A DNA stretch of 64,000 nt from Hyphomicrobium_A sp963812795 (GTDB lineage Bacteria; Pseudomonadota; Alphaproteobacteria; Rhizobiales; Hyphomicrobiaceae), in the NCBI GenBank assembly GCA_963812795.1, contig CAWEWG010000013.1, positions 186,001 to 250,000 of the forward strand, given 5' to 3'. The notes below the pieces were generated by a model that saw nothing but the letters and a program-made list of their open reading frames with translations, had not been told where the DNA came from and made no database searches. Made by a program: the position numbers and the translations under genes. This document shows positions 39,183 through 52,000 of this stretch, in pieces (positions within the stretch are counted from its first letter, which is position 1; every line of letters begins with the position of its first letter).

Positions 39183-39768
39183 TCAGGCGGCCTCCGATGA
39201 TTGGACGGCCAGCGTGGCCACCGTCGGCTCGCCGCCTTTGGGCCGAACCACGATTCTCACGTCCTTGCCGTCCCATTCCCGCTTCGAAAGCTGCTTGAGC
39301 ATTTCACTCAGCACACGACCCTCTCCGGCGGTCGCCACGACCCAAACAATGTCGCCGGACTTCCATTCACCGGCGCGCGAGAGGAATTGACTTGCCTGCT
39401 TCAGATGCCAGCCGCTTGGCGACTTCTTCCGAGACTGTGGCCCACAAGACGGCGCCAACGGGCGTCGTCACATCGCTTCCGTTCGATTGCGCGGTGGCGA
39501 CTGAGATTTGGCCATTGACAAGCGGCGGCATGACAAGCGCCTCGAGGTCACGAAGAGGCATGCCCCTGTACTCGGACGTGCGCATGAGAAGCATGACGAT
39601 CTCACCGAAGGTCGCGGATGCGTCCCGAGCTGCGGACATGCTTCGGATGGCTTCAACGTCGCGTTCGGGATGCGCAAGCGGGTTGGCAATTGGCGCGATC
39701 GCATCCGCAGCCGAGCGCATGGGCGCCGCGTGCGCGTTCTTGTCGATCGATTTTCTGCCAAAACTCAT
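39183..39768 (-). CDS. HlyC-family toxin-activating lysine acyltransferase
   Basis: About 194 residues. A +1 shift near 39396 (Ala GCA/GCG) splits it. After joining, the protein reads PVGAVLWATVSEEVAKRLAS, then FLSRAGEWKSGDIVWVVATA and MLKQLSKREWDGKDVRIVV. The pattern W-A-x-V-S-[DE]-E-V, EWKSGD-x-x-W and W-x-G-[KR]-x-[VI] is that of HlyC-type enzymes, which move a fatty acyl chain from acyl-ACP to Lys residues of RTX toxins. The usual catalytic His should precede this region; the candidate is uncertain here. The ATG at 39768 follows GGGAGTGGCGCC. It lies between the giant protein gene and its exporter, 62 bases ahead of the ATPase gene. Confidence 0.78.
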
Positions 39769-40008
39769 GGCGCCACTCCCGCGATCCGCGTTCAATTATA
39801 CGACGCAAGACCTTTTAATTCGCGTTAAGACAATAAGCAGTCGGACGAACTCCATTTGGCACCGGCTGGCTTGCGCCCTGATAGGTGGCGGCGACTTAGC
39901 TTTATATCGGCGACGTCCTTAATCTGCGTACTTTCGCGGAAATTTGAAGGGTATTTGCGTTGCCTTAGATATCAAATGGTACACGGCTGTTTCGATATGG
40001 TCAGACGC

Positions 40009-43000
40009 TCAAGCCAAGTGATCATTTAGTGGAACAAGCGTTATGGCCGTTCCGCCGGTCGCGTTGGCCGCGAACTGGAATTCCAGCGCATCGTACTGGC
40101 CTTGGAGGGCAATATTGGCTGCGTGCGTGCCATCGGCGATCGTTAGCACGCCACCGTTTCCGTCCGCATTTTCGGTGTATTTCAGCGTTGCCGTGTCAGC
40201 AGAAATGTCGGCCAAGAAGATGTGATCGTTTCCGTCGAAGCCGGTAACCGCGCCGGAAAAATGAGCGGAATGCGAGAGCGTCAGCGTGCCGCTCGCGGTG
40301 TCGTTGATTGCGACCGTGCTGGCAAACAGGCCGTCGAATACAAATGTGCCGTTGCCGTCAATCACAGCCGATCCGCCGCCTGTGACATCACCCTCGACGG
40401 TGACATTGCCGCCGTTGGCCCACAACAGTCCGGAATTGAATATATCGCCATGCACGACGAGGCCGCCGGTACCCGATCGATTCCAGCACACCGGAATTCA
40501 CAATCGTGTTTGCCCCGGTGTCGATGTCGAGCGCGTTGAAACCGGAAGCAGTGATTGTGCCGTGGTTCACGAGCGTAAGTTGGCCTCCGCCGAGCTGACC
40601 TGCGCCAGAGATCAAGTTGTCGACGTTGGTGAACGTCACGCCCGTGTCCGTGCCGAAGATCAGATTGCCGGGGCTGTCCGATAGCAGAAGCGAGCCCCCG
40701 CCCTGCAAGGTCAGCCCATGCTGAATGATCTGCAGCTCGGTGATGCCGGTGGTGGCTTCGAGGGCAATCGTGCCGCCGTTGTCGATGATGCCGGAGAACG
40801 GCATGATCGAGCCGTTGCTCAGCACCATGCTGCCCGAGTTGATCGTTACCGGCTGCTGGTCGAAGAGGAAGTTCGATGCACCCAGATCTCCCTTGTCGAC
40901 CCCGACGAAGGTGATACTCATACCGTCGCCCAAGGTGAGCACAGCATTGCCGGCGGCATCGTTGGCGAGGTGCGCCAGAACATCCGCATAGTTCGTCGTG
41001 CCGGCAAAGCCGAGCAGGTCGACTTGGTCGTGCGCCACGTCGAAGCTTTTCACGATGTCGTGGCCGATCGGCTGGGCAAAGACCATGAGATCGTTGGCCG
41101 ACGAGCCGGTCAGATTGTCGTCGCCGGCAAGGGCGAAGATCGGATTGCCCGGAGCATAGGCTTCTACGTTGTCGATGAGCGTGGTGGAGCCGGTCGAACC
41201 GTCGGCATTGGTCCAGCTCAGCGTCACGTCGAACGCCATCGCACCCGCGTAGTCAGCGGGGGAAGTAACGGACAGAGCGTTCACGTTGTCGGTGACGACC
41301 GTCCACGATCCATCGGCATTGTGGCTGCCCTCGCTGAGGCTCCAGCCTTCCGGCACGCCGGCTACGGTCACCGTGACGGGGCCGGTGTGATCTGCAGGCT
41401 GGCTTAGCGCCAGATTGATCGCCTCGCCGGAGGCGCCCGCAGGAGCAATCCGTCCCGCCGAAATCAGTGACGTAACGCTCGTGCCACCGCTGGTCAGCGT
41501 TACGCCGGAAAGGTCGACGAGCAGATATTGGGCCGTCGATGCCGGCGTTCCAGTCGAAAGCTGCTCATAGACATAGCTATGCGCAACGCCGCCAATCGTC
41601 GCCGTGAATGCGACCGTGGTCCCAGTCGTTCCAATGTCGTTGCGGCTCAGATAGCTTACGACGGCTGCCACGTTCGCGAGTTGACGTCAAGCTCAAAGCG
41701 GAGCTGTACAGGAGCCGCATCATCGAACGTCACGATGCCGTTCGAGATCGCGTGCGACTTGATGGTCTGACTTCCGATCTGCAATGTGGACTGCTGGGCG
41801 CCAGTGGTGCCGGCGGTGTTTGCAGCCGCGACCGTCGTTCCCTGCAGATCAAGCGTGTCGGATCCGGTCGCAAAGTCCGTGATGACGTCGTACCCGGAGA
41901 TCGTCCCCGAATTGCCGGAGCCGCCAAGCGTTCCCGCGATTGGCTGGTATTGATGATGAACCGGTCCGCGCCGCGCGCCGCCGGTCATGATATCGGCGCC
42001 GGTGCCGCCGGTGATTGTATCGTTGCCGCTGCCGCCGGTGATCGTGTCGGCGCCCGACGAGCCGGTGATGGTGAAAGCCTCGGTCTGGTTGGCGAGGTTC
42101 AGCGTCGTCGCGACGGCCGTCAGCGTGACGTTCTCGATATTCGCGATCTGCGCGTCGCTGGTGCTGGTGAAGTTGGCGCCGATATTGAGCGTGTCGGTTC
42201 CGCCGCCGCCGTCGAGCAGCGTGTCGTTCTGGGCACCGACGATAATGTCGGCACCGCTGCCGCCAGTGATCGAGTCGACGCCGGACGAACCGGTGATGGT
42301 GAAGCCTTCCGTCTGATTGCTCAGATTGACCGTCGCCGCGGCGGTCAGCGTCACGTTCTCGATGTTGACGATCTGCGCGTCGCTGGTGCTCGTGAAGTTG
42401 GCGCCGATCCTGAGGGTATCTGTTCCGCCGCCGCCATCGAGCACCTTGTCGTTCTGCGCGCCGACGATGATATCGGCACCCGAGTTGCCGATGATGTAGT
42501 CGCTGCCTGCGCCGCCGGTCATCGTCGCCGCGGTGGTCTGATCGTTGACGATGATCGAGTCGCCGGTTCCGGCGGCGGTCAAACGGTTGTGGCGGTTGTG
42601 TTATTGGTGAACGTTCACCGTCGCGGTGGCACTGGTTGCCGATCCATCGGTGGCGGTGACCGAGAATGACCCGCTCGAGTGTGGCGTTGTCGGTGATGGT
42701 GATGGTGCCGACCGTCCCTACGTTGGCGGCGCCCAATGCTAGTGCCGGTCGCCGAAGTCAACGTGCCGCCAACGACGGTGAGCGCGTTCACGCCGTCGGC
42801 TGGCGCCCTCCGGATCGGTGAAGTAGGCCGCCAGAGCCGCCTCGGTAAAGCTGACGGCCCACTCGCGCCTGCGTTGGTGACCAGCGTGAGGGTCGAAGAT
42901 GTGGCAGAGAATACCGGCGCGTCGTTGACGGCGGTGATGTTGATCGTCGTGCTGTCACTGGCGATCAGATCGCCGCCGGTGCCCGTGTTGCCGTTGTCGT

Positions 43001-46000
43001 CGACGGTCAGCGTCAGCGTCGCGCTGGCGCTCGGCGTGTCGGTGTTGTCAATGTAGCTGACGGTGCTCGTGCCGTTGGTGTTGAGCAGGGCGTTGATCTG
43101 AGCAACGGTTCCCGTCAACGTGACGGACGACGTACCACTGCCCGAGACGACGGCGCCGCTGGTGCCGGCGGTGATGGTGAGGGTGCCCTCGGTGACGGCC
43201 AGTGTCACCGTCATCGAGCCGGATCCGGCGTCGGCATCGCTGATCGACAAGCCGGTGTTCTTCAGATTGAGACTCACCTGCTCGGTGGCGGCATAGCTCA
43301 CCGGCGTGATGGTCGCCACCGGCGCGTCGTTGACCGCCGTGATATTGATGGTCGCCGTGTCGACCGACACGAGGTTGCCGCCGGTGCCGGTGTTGCCGTT
43401 GTCGTTGACGGTCAGCGTCAGCGTGGCGCTGGCGCCCGGCGTATCGGTGTTGTCGACGTAGCTGACCGTGCTGGTGGCGTTGGCGTTGAGCAGGTCGTTG
43501 ATCTGCGCCACGGTGCCGGTGATGGTCACCGACGAGGTGCCGCTGTTCGTAGACGACGGCGCCGCTGCTGCCGGCGGTGATGGTGAGCGTGCCTTCGGTG
43601 ACCGCCAGGGTCACGGTCATCGAGCTCGAGCCGGCGTCGGCGTCGCTGATCGGCGAGCCCGTTGTTCTTCAGGCTGACGGCCGTCTGCTCGGTGGCCGCG
43701 TAGCTCGCCGGCGTGATGGTCGCCACCGGCGCGTCGTTCACCGCCGTGATGGTGATGGTCGCCGTGTCGACGGAGACGAGGCTGCCGCCGGTGCCGGTGT
43801 TGCCGTTGTCGTTGACCGTCAGGGTCAGCGTGGCGCTGGCGCCCGGGGTGTCGGTGTTGTCGACGTAGCTGACGGTGCTGGTGGCGTTGGTGTTGAGCAG
43901 GTCGTTGATCTGGGCCACGGTGCCGGTGATGGTCACCGACGAGGTGCCGCTGTTCGTCACGACCGCGCCGCTGGTGCCGGCGGTGATGGTGAGGGTGCCC
44001 TCGGTGACCGCCAGGGTCACGGTCATCGAGCTGGAGCCGGCGTCGGCGTCGCTGATCGCCAGCCCGTTGTTCTTCAGGCTGACCGCCGCCTGCTCGGTGG
44101 CCGCGTAGCTCGCCGGCGTGATGGTGGCCACCGGGCGCGTCGTTGACCGCGGTGATGGTGATGGTCGCCGTGTCGACCGAGACAGGCTGCCGCCGGTGCC
44201 GGTGTTGCCGTTGTCGTTGACGGTCAGGGTCAGCGTGGCGGGGCGCCCGGGCGTATCCGTCGCATCGACGTAGCTGACGGTGCTGGTGGCGTTGGCGTTG
44301 AGCAGGTCGTTGATCTGCGCCACGGTGCCGGTGATGGTCACCGACGAGGTGCCGCTGTTCGTGACCACGGCGCCGCTGCGTGCCGGCGGTGATGGCGAGG
44401 GTGCCTTCGGTGACCGCCAGGGTGACGGTCATCGAGCTCGAGCCGGCGTCGGCATCGCTGATCGACAGGCCGTTGTCCTTCAGGCTGACCGCCACCTGCT
44501 CGGTGGCGGCGTAGCTCGCCGGCGTGATGGTCGCCACCGGCGCGTCGTTGACGGCGGTGATGGTGATGGTCGCCGTGTCGACGGAGACGAGGCTGCCGCC
44601 GGTGCCGGTGTTGCCGTTGTCGTTGACGGTCAGGGTCAGCGTCGCGGAGGCGCCGGGCGTGTCGGTGTTGTCGACGTAGCTGACGGTGCTGGTGGCGTTG
44701 GTGTTGAGCAGGTCGTTGATCTGCGCGACGGTGCCGGTGATGGTCACCGACGAGGTGCCGCTGTTGGTGACCACGGCGCCGCTGGTGCCGGCGGTGATGG
44801 TGAGGGTGCCCTCGGTGACCGCCAGGGTGACGGTCATCGAGCTGGAGCCGGCGTCGGCGTCGCTGATCGCCAGCCCGTTGTTCTTCAGGCTGACGCTCAT
44901 CTGCTCGGTGGCCGCGTAGCTCGCCGGCGTGATGGTCGCCACCGGCGCGTCGTTGACCGCCGTGATGGTGATGGTCGCCGTGTCGACGGAGACAGGCTGC
45001 CGCCGGTGCCGGTGTTGCCGTTGTCGTTGACGGTCAGCGTCAGCGTGGCGATGGCGCCGGGGTATCGGTGCGTCGACGTAGCTGACGGTGCTGGTGGCGT
45101 TGGCGTTGAGCAGGTCGTTGATCTGCGCCACGGTGCCGGTGATGGTCACCGACGACGTGCCGCTGTTCGTGACCACGGCGCCGCTGGTGCCGGCGGTGAT
45201 GGTGAGGGTGCCCTCGGTGACCGCCAGGGTGACGGTCATCGAGCTGGAGCCGGCGTCGGCGTCGCTGATCGACAGCCCGTTGTTCTTCAGGCTGACGCTG
45301 ACCTGCTCGGTGGCCGCGTAGCTCACCGGCGTGATGGTCGCCACCGGCGCGTCGTTGACCGCGGTGATGTTGATGGTCGCCGTGTCGACCGAGACGAGGT
45401 TGCCGCCGGTGCCGGTGTTGCCGTTGTCGTTGACGGTCAGCGTCAGCGTGGCGGAGGCGCTCGGGGTATTGGTGTTGTCGACGTAGCTGACGGTGCTGGT
45501 GGCGTTGGCGTTGAGCAGGTCGTTGATCTGCGCCACGGTGCCGGTGATGGTCACCGACGAGGTGCCGCTGTTCGTGACACGCGCGCCGCTGGTGCCGGCG
45601 GTGATGGTGAGCGTGCCCTCGGTGACCGCCAGGGTGACGGTCATCGAGCTGGAGCCGGCGTCGGCGTCGCTGATCGACAGCCCGTTGTTCTTCAGGCTGA
45701 CGGCTCACCTGCTCGGTGGCCGCGTAGCTCACCGGCGTGATGGTCGCCACCGGCGCGTCGTTGACCGCGGTGATGGTGATGGTCGCGGTGTCGACGGAGA
45801 CGAGGCTGCCGCCGGTGCCGGTGTTGCCGTTGTCGTTGACCGTCAGCGTCAGCGTCGCGGAGGCGCCCGGCGTGTCGGTGTTGTCGACGTAGCTGACGGT
45901 GCTGGTGGCGTTGGCGTTGAGCAGGGCGTTGATCTGCGCCACGGTGCCGGTGATGGTCACCGACGACGGTGCCGCTGTTCGTGACGACGGCGCCGCTGCT

Positions 46001-49000
46001 GCCGGCGGTGATGGTGAGGGTGCCCTCGGTGACCGCCAGGGTGACGGTCATCGAGCTGGAGCCGGCGTCGGCGTCCGCTGATCGACGAGGCCGTTGTTCT
46101 TCAGGCTGACGGCTGACCTGCTCGGTGGCCGCGTAGCTCACCGGCGTGATGGTCGCCACCGGCGCGTCGTTGACCGCGGTGATGGTGATGGTCGCGGTGT
46201 CGACGCGAGACGAGGCTGCCGCCGGTGCCGGTGTTGCCGTTGTCGTTGACCGTCAGCGTCAGCGTGCGGAGGCGCCGGGCGTATTGGTGTTGTCGACGTA
46301 GCTGACGGTGCTGGTGGCGTTGGCGTTGAGCAGGTCGTTGATCTGCGCCACGGTGCCGGTGATGGTCACCGACGAGGTGCCGCTGTTGGTGACCACGGCG
46401 CCGCTGCGTGCCGGCGGTGATGGCGAGGGTGCCCTCGGTGACCGCCAGGGTGACGGTCATCGAGCTGGAGCCGGCGTCGGCGTCGCTGATGGCGAGGCCG
46501 TTGTTCTTCAGGCTGACGGCCGCCTGCTCGGTGGCCGCGTAGCTCACCGGCGTGATGGTCGCCACCGGCGCGTCGTTGACCGCGGTGATCGTGATCGTCA
46601 CGGTGTCGGTGTCCTGCTCACTGTTTGCAGCCCCAGACAGTCCCGGATCGATCCCCGTATTGCCGTGGTCGTTGGTGGTTATGGTCAGCGCATCGCTGCC
46701 GTTGAAGTCAGACGTTCCCCTGTAAATGACGTTGTTGGCCGCGGCCAGCGTCGCGTTGATCTGCGCGATTGAGCCGGTCAGCGTGACCGAGTTGGTGCCA
46801 CTGCCGGATACGCTTGCGCCTCCAGCCGAGGACACTGTCAGCGTGCCATGCGCCACCGACAACGTAGTGGTAACGTTGGTTGCGCTGCCGGCATCCGCAT
46901 CACTGATCGATAGTCCGGTGACGGCAAGGTTAGTATCTTCGGCGACTGTCTGCGCGCCTGGCGCCGTGTTTACGGGGGCGTCGTTCACGGCCAGAACCGC
47001 CGTGGCGGAGGTATCGAGCTCCTCGAAGTTCCCGCCGGAGTAGCTGCTGATGCCGATCACCGCGTCAGCTGTGGCGGCAAACGATGCCGAAGTGCCGCTG
47101 GTGGCGCCGACAGCTATAGTGATGCTCGCCCCGTTCGACAGGTTGACAATCAGGTCGCTGCCGGTAACCGCGTGATCCACATGCGCGGTGATGGTGGCGG
47201 TGCCGGGAGCACTGCCAGCCACTGCGTCATCTAGCGTGACCGTGGCCGCGGTGACGGTGTCGGACACGTTGGCGGTGGCGGTGGCGGTGCCGACGACCAG
47301 GCTCTCGAAGCCGCCGCCGGTGACGCCGGTGATGGAGGCCGTCAGGCTGGAGGCGTCGCTGTAGACGTCCTCGCCGTTGCTCGCGGCGATGACCAGCGTG
47401 CCGGTGGTGGCCCCGTCGGCAATGGTGATGTCGCCCTGGTCGGTGTGGATGGTGGTGACGCCGTGCGAGGCGTCCGACAGCGTGGCCGTGAACACGTAGT
47501 CGACGCCGGCGCCTTCATCGACGGTCGAGGCGGTCAGGCTGACCGTGGCGGCGGTGACCGTATCGGTGACGTTGGCGGTGGCGGTGGCGGTGCCGACGAC
47601 GAGGCTCTCGAAGCCGCCGCCGGAGACGCCGGTGATGGAGGCCGTCAGGCTGGAGGCGTCGCTGTAGACGTCCTCGCCGTTGTTGGCGGCGATGGTCAGC
47701 GTGCCGGTGGTGGCCCCGTCGGCAATGGTGATGTCGCCCTGGTCGGTGTGGATGGTCGTGACGCCGTGCGAGGCGTCCGACAGCGTGGCGGTGAACACGT
47801 AGTCGACGCCGGCGCCTTCATCGACGGTGGAGGCGGTGAGGTTGACCGTGGCGGCGGTCGACCGTATCGGTGACGTTGGCGGTGGCCGTGGCGGTGCCGA
47901 CGGCGAGGCTCTCGAAGCCGCCGCCGGCTGACGCCGGTGATGGAGGCCGTCAGGCTGGAGGCGTCGCTGTAGACGTCCTCGCCGTTGCCGGCGGCGATGA
48001 CCAGGGTGCCGGTGGTGGCCCCATCGGCAATGGTGATGTCGCCCTGGTCGGTGTGGATGGTCGTGACGCCGTGCGAGGCGTCCGACAGCGTGGCGGTGAA
48101 CACGTAGTCGACGCCGGCGCCTTCATCGACGGTCGAGGCGGTGAGGCTGACCGTGGCGGCGGTCACCGTATCGGTGACGTTGGCGGTGGCCGTGGCGGTG
48201 CCGACGACGAGGCTCTCGAAGCCGCCGCCGGCTGACGCCGGTGATGGAGGCGGTCAGGCTGGAGGCGTCGCTGTAGACGTCCTCGCCGTTGCCCGCGGCG
48301 ATGATCAGGGTGCCGGTGGTGGCCCCGTCGGCGATGGTGATGTCGCCCTGGTCGGTGTGGATGGTGGTGACGCCGTGCGAGGCGTCCGACAGCGTGGCGG
48401 TGAACACGTAGTCGACGCCGGCGCCTTCATCGACGGTCGAGGCGGTGAGGCTGACCGTGGCGGCGGTGACGGTGTCGGTGACGTTGGCGGTGGCCGTGGC
48501 GGTGCCGACGACGAGGCTCTCGAAGCCGCCGCCGGAGACGCCGGTGATGGAGGCCGTCAGGCTGGAGGCGTCGCTGTAGACGTCCTCGCCGTTGTTGGCG
48601 GCAATGGCCAGGGTGCCGGTGGTGGCCCCGTCGGCAATGGTGATGTCGCCCTGGTCGGTGTGGATGGTGGTGACGCCGTGCGAGGCGTCCGACAGCGTGG
48701 CGGTGAACACGTAGTCGACGCCGGCGCCTTCATCCACCGTGGAGGCGGTGAGGTTGACCGTGGCGGCGGTCACGGTATCGGTGACGTTGGCCGTGGCCGT
48801 GGCGGTGCCGACGACGAGGCTCTCGAAGCCGCCGCCGGAGACGCCGGTGATGGAGGCCGTCAGGCTGGAGGCGTCGCTGTAGACGTCCTCGCCGTTGTTG
48901 GCGGCGATGATCAGCGTGCCGGTGGTGGCCCCGTCGGCAATGGTGATGTCGCCCTGGTCGGTGTGGATCGTCGTGACGCCGTGCGAGGCATTCGACAGCG

Positions 49001-52000
49001 TGGCGGTGAACACGTAGTCGACGCCGGCGCCCTCATCGACGGTCGAGGCGGTGAGGCTGACGCGTGGCGGCGGTGACGGTATCGGTGACGTTGGCGGTGG
49101 CCGTGGCGGTGCCGACGACGAGGCTCTCGAAGCCGCCGCCGGCTGACGCCGGTGATGGAGGCCGTCAGGCTGGAGGCGTCGCGTAGACGTCCTCGCCGTT
49201 GTTGGCGGCGATGGTCAGCGTGCCGGTGGTGGCCCCGTCGGCAATGGTGATGTCGCCCTGGTCGGTGTGGATGGTGGTGACGCCGTGCGAGGCGTCCGAC
49301 AGCGTGGCGGTGAACACGTAGTCGACGCCGGCGCCTTCATCGACGGTCGAGGCGGTGAGGCTGACGGTGGCGGCGGTGACGGTGTCGATGACGTTGGCGG
49401 TGGCCGTGGCGGTGCCGACGACGAGGCTCTCGAAGCCGCCGCCGGAGACGCCGGTGATGGAGGCCGTCAGGCTGGAGGCGTCGCTGTAGACGTCCTCGCC
49501 GTTGTTGGCGGCAATGACCAGCGTGCCGGTGGTGGCCCCATCGGCAATGGTGATGTCGCCCTGATCGGTGTGGATGGTCGTCACGCCGTGCGAGGCATCC
49601 GACAGCGTGGCGGTGAACACGTAGTCGACGCCGGCGCCTTCATCGACGGTCGAGGCGGTGAGGCTGACCGTGGCGGCGGTGACGGTATCGGTGACATTGG
49701 CGGTGGCGGTGGCGGTGCCGACGACGAGGCTCTCGAAGCCGCCGCCGGTGACGCCGGTGATGGAGGCCGTCAGGCTGGAGGCGTCGCTGTAGACGTCCTC
49801 GCCGTTGTTGGCGGCAATGGTCAGCGTGCCGGTGGTGGCCCCGTCGGCAATGGTGATGTCGCCCTGATCGGTGTGGATGGTCGTGACGCCGTGCGAGGCA
49901 CCGAGAGAGCGTGGCGGTGAACACGTAGTCGACGCCGGCGCCCTCATCGACGGTCGAGGCGGTGAGGTCGACCGTGGCGGCGGTGACGGTGTCGGACACG
50001 TTGGCGGTGGCCGTGGCGGTGCCGACGACGAGGCTCTCGAAGCCGCCGCCGGTGACGCCGGTGATGGAGGCCGTCAGGCTGGAGGCGTCGCTGTAGACGT
50101 CCTCGCCGTTGTTGGCGGCGATGGTCAGCGTGCCGGTGGTGGCCCCGTCGGCAATGGTGATGTCGCCCTGATCGGTGTGGATGGTGGTGACGCCGTGCGA
50201 GGCATCCGACAGCGTGGCGGTGAACACGTAGTCGACGCCGGCGCCTTCATCGACGGTCGAGGCAGTGAGGCTGACCGTGGCATCGGTGACGGTATCGGCG
50301 ACGTTGGCGGTGGCGGTGGCGGTGCCGACGACGAGGCTCTCGAAGCCGCCGCCGGAGACGCCGGTGATGGAGGCCGTCAGGCTGGAGGCGTCGCTGTAGA
50401 CGTCCTCGCCGTTGTTGGCGGCGATGATCAGCGTGCCGGTGGTGGCCCCGTCGGCGATGGTGATGTCGCCCTGGTCGGTGTGGATCGTCGTCACGCCGTG
50501 CGAGGCGCTGGAGAGCGTGGCGGTGAACACGTAGTCGACGCCGGTGCCTTCATCGACGGTCGAGGCGGTGAGGTTGACGCGTGGCGGCGGTGACGGTGTC
50601 GCGACACGTTCGCCGTCGCCGTGGCGGTGCCGACGACGAGGCTCTCGAAGCCGCCGCCGCTGACGCCGGTGATGGAGGCGGTCAGGCTGGAGGCGTCGCT
50701 GTAGACGTCCTCGCCGTTGTTGGCGGCGATGGTCAGCGTGCCGGTGGTCGCCCCGTCGGCAATGGTGATGTCGCCCTGATCGGTGTGGATGGTCGTGACG
50801 CCGTGCGAGGCACTGGAGAGCGTGGCGGTGAACACGTAGTCGACGCCGGCGCCTTCATCGACGGTCGAGGCGGTGAGGTCTGACCGTGGCGGCGGTGACG
50901 GTATCGGTGACGTTCGCGGTGGCGGTGGCGGTGCCGACGACGAGGCTCTCGAAGCCGCCGCCGCTGACGCCGGTGATGCTGGCCGTCAGGCTGGAGGCGT
51001 CGCTGTAGACGTCCTCGCCGTTGCTGGCGGCAATGATCAGCGTGCCGGTGGTGGCCCCGTCGGCGATGGTGATGTCGCCCTGATCGGTATGGATGGTCGT
51101 GACGCCGTGCGAGGCACTGGAGAGCGTGGCGGTGAACACGTAGTCGACGCCGGTGCCTTCATCGACGGTCGAGGCGGTGAGGTCGACCGTGGCGGCGGTG
51201 ACGGTATCGCTGACGTTGGCGGTGGCGGTGGCGGTGCCGACGACGAGGCTCTCGAAGCCGCCGCCGCTGACGCCGGTGATGCTGGCGGTGAGGCTGGAGG
51301 CGTCGCTGTAGACGTCCTCGCCGTTGTTGGCGGCGATGGTCAGCGTGCCGGTGGTCGCCCCATCGGCAATGGTGATGTCGCCCTGGTCGGTGTGGATGGT
51401 GGTGACGCCGTGCGAGGCAGCCGACAGCGTCGCGGTGAACACGTAGTCGACGCCGGCGCCTTCATCGACGGTGGAGGCGGTGAGGCTGACCGTGGCGGCG
51501 GTGACGGTGTCGCTGACACGTTGGCGGTGGCGGTGGCGGTGCCGACGACGAGGCTCTCGAAGCCGCCGCCGGAGACGCCGGTGATGGACGCCGTCAGGCT
51601 GGAGGCGTCGCTGTAGACGTCCTCGCCGTTGTTGGCGGCGATGACCAGCGTGCCGGTGGTGGCCCCGTCGGCAATGGTGATGTCGCCCTGATCGGTGTGG
51701 ATGGTCGTCACGCCGTGCGAGGCACTGGAGAGCGTGGCGGTGAACACGTAGTCGACGCCGGCGCCTTCATCGACGGTGGAGGCGGTGAGGTCGACCGTCG
51801 CGGTGATGCCGGCGGCGGCGGTGGCGGTGGCGGCGCCGACCACCAGGCTCTCGCCACTGGTCGCAATTGTACCCGAGCCAGAAACCGCCTCTGTTGAGGC
51901 TTCGGATGTTGACGTCGCGTCGCCCGGGAGTGGCGCCTCCGTCTCGCGTGCGATCAGGCTGTCGATCAACGACTGGGACGTACCGCTGCCGGACACCCCC

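Noticed and set aside
47445..51616. Long plus-strand open frames rich in Gly/Asp/Val/Ala across the repeat array
   Set aside because: They are antisense shadows of the 303-base repeats; the minus strand encodes recognisable LapA-type domains and the plus-strand products are low-complexity with no starts or ribosome binding sites.
47230..51860. CRISPR array
   Set aside because: The regular repeats are 303 bases long, coding and without short palindromic repeats or unique spacers; no cas genes are present.
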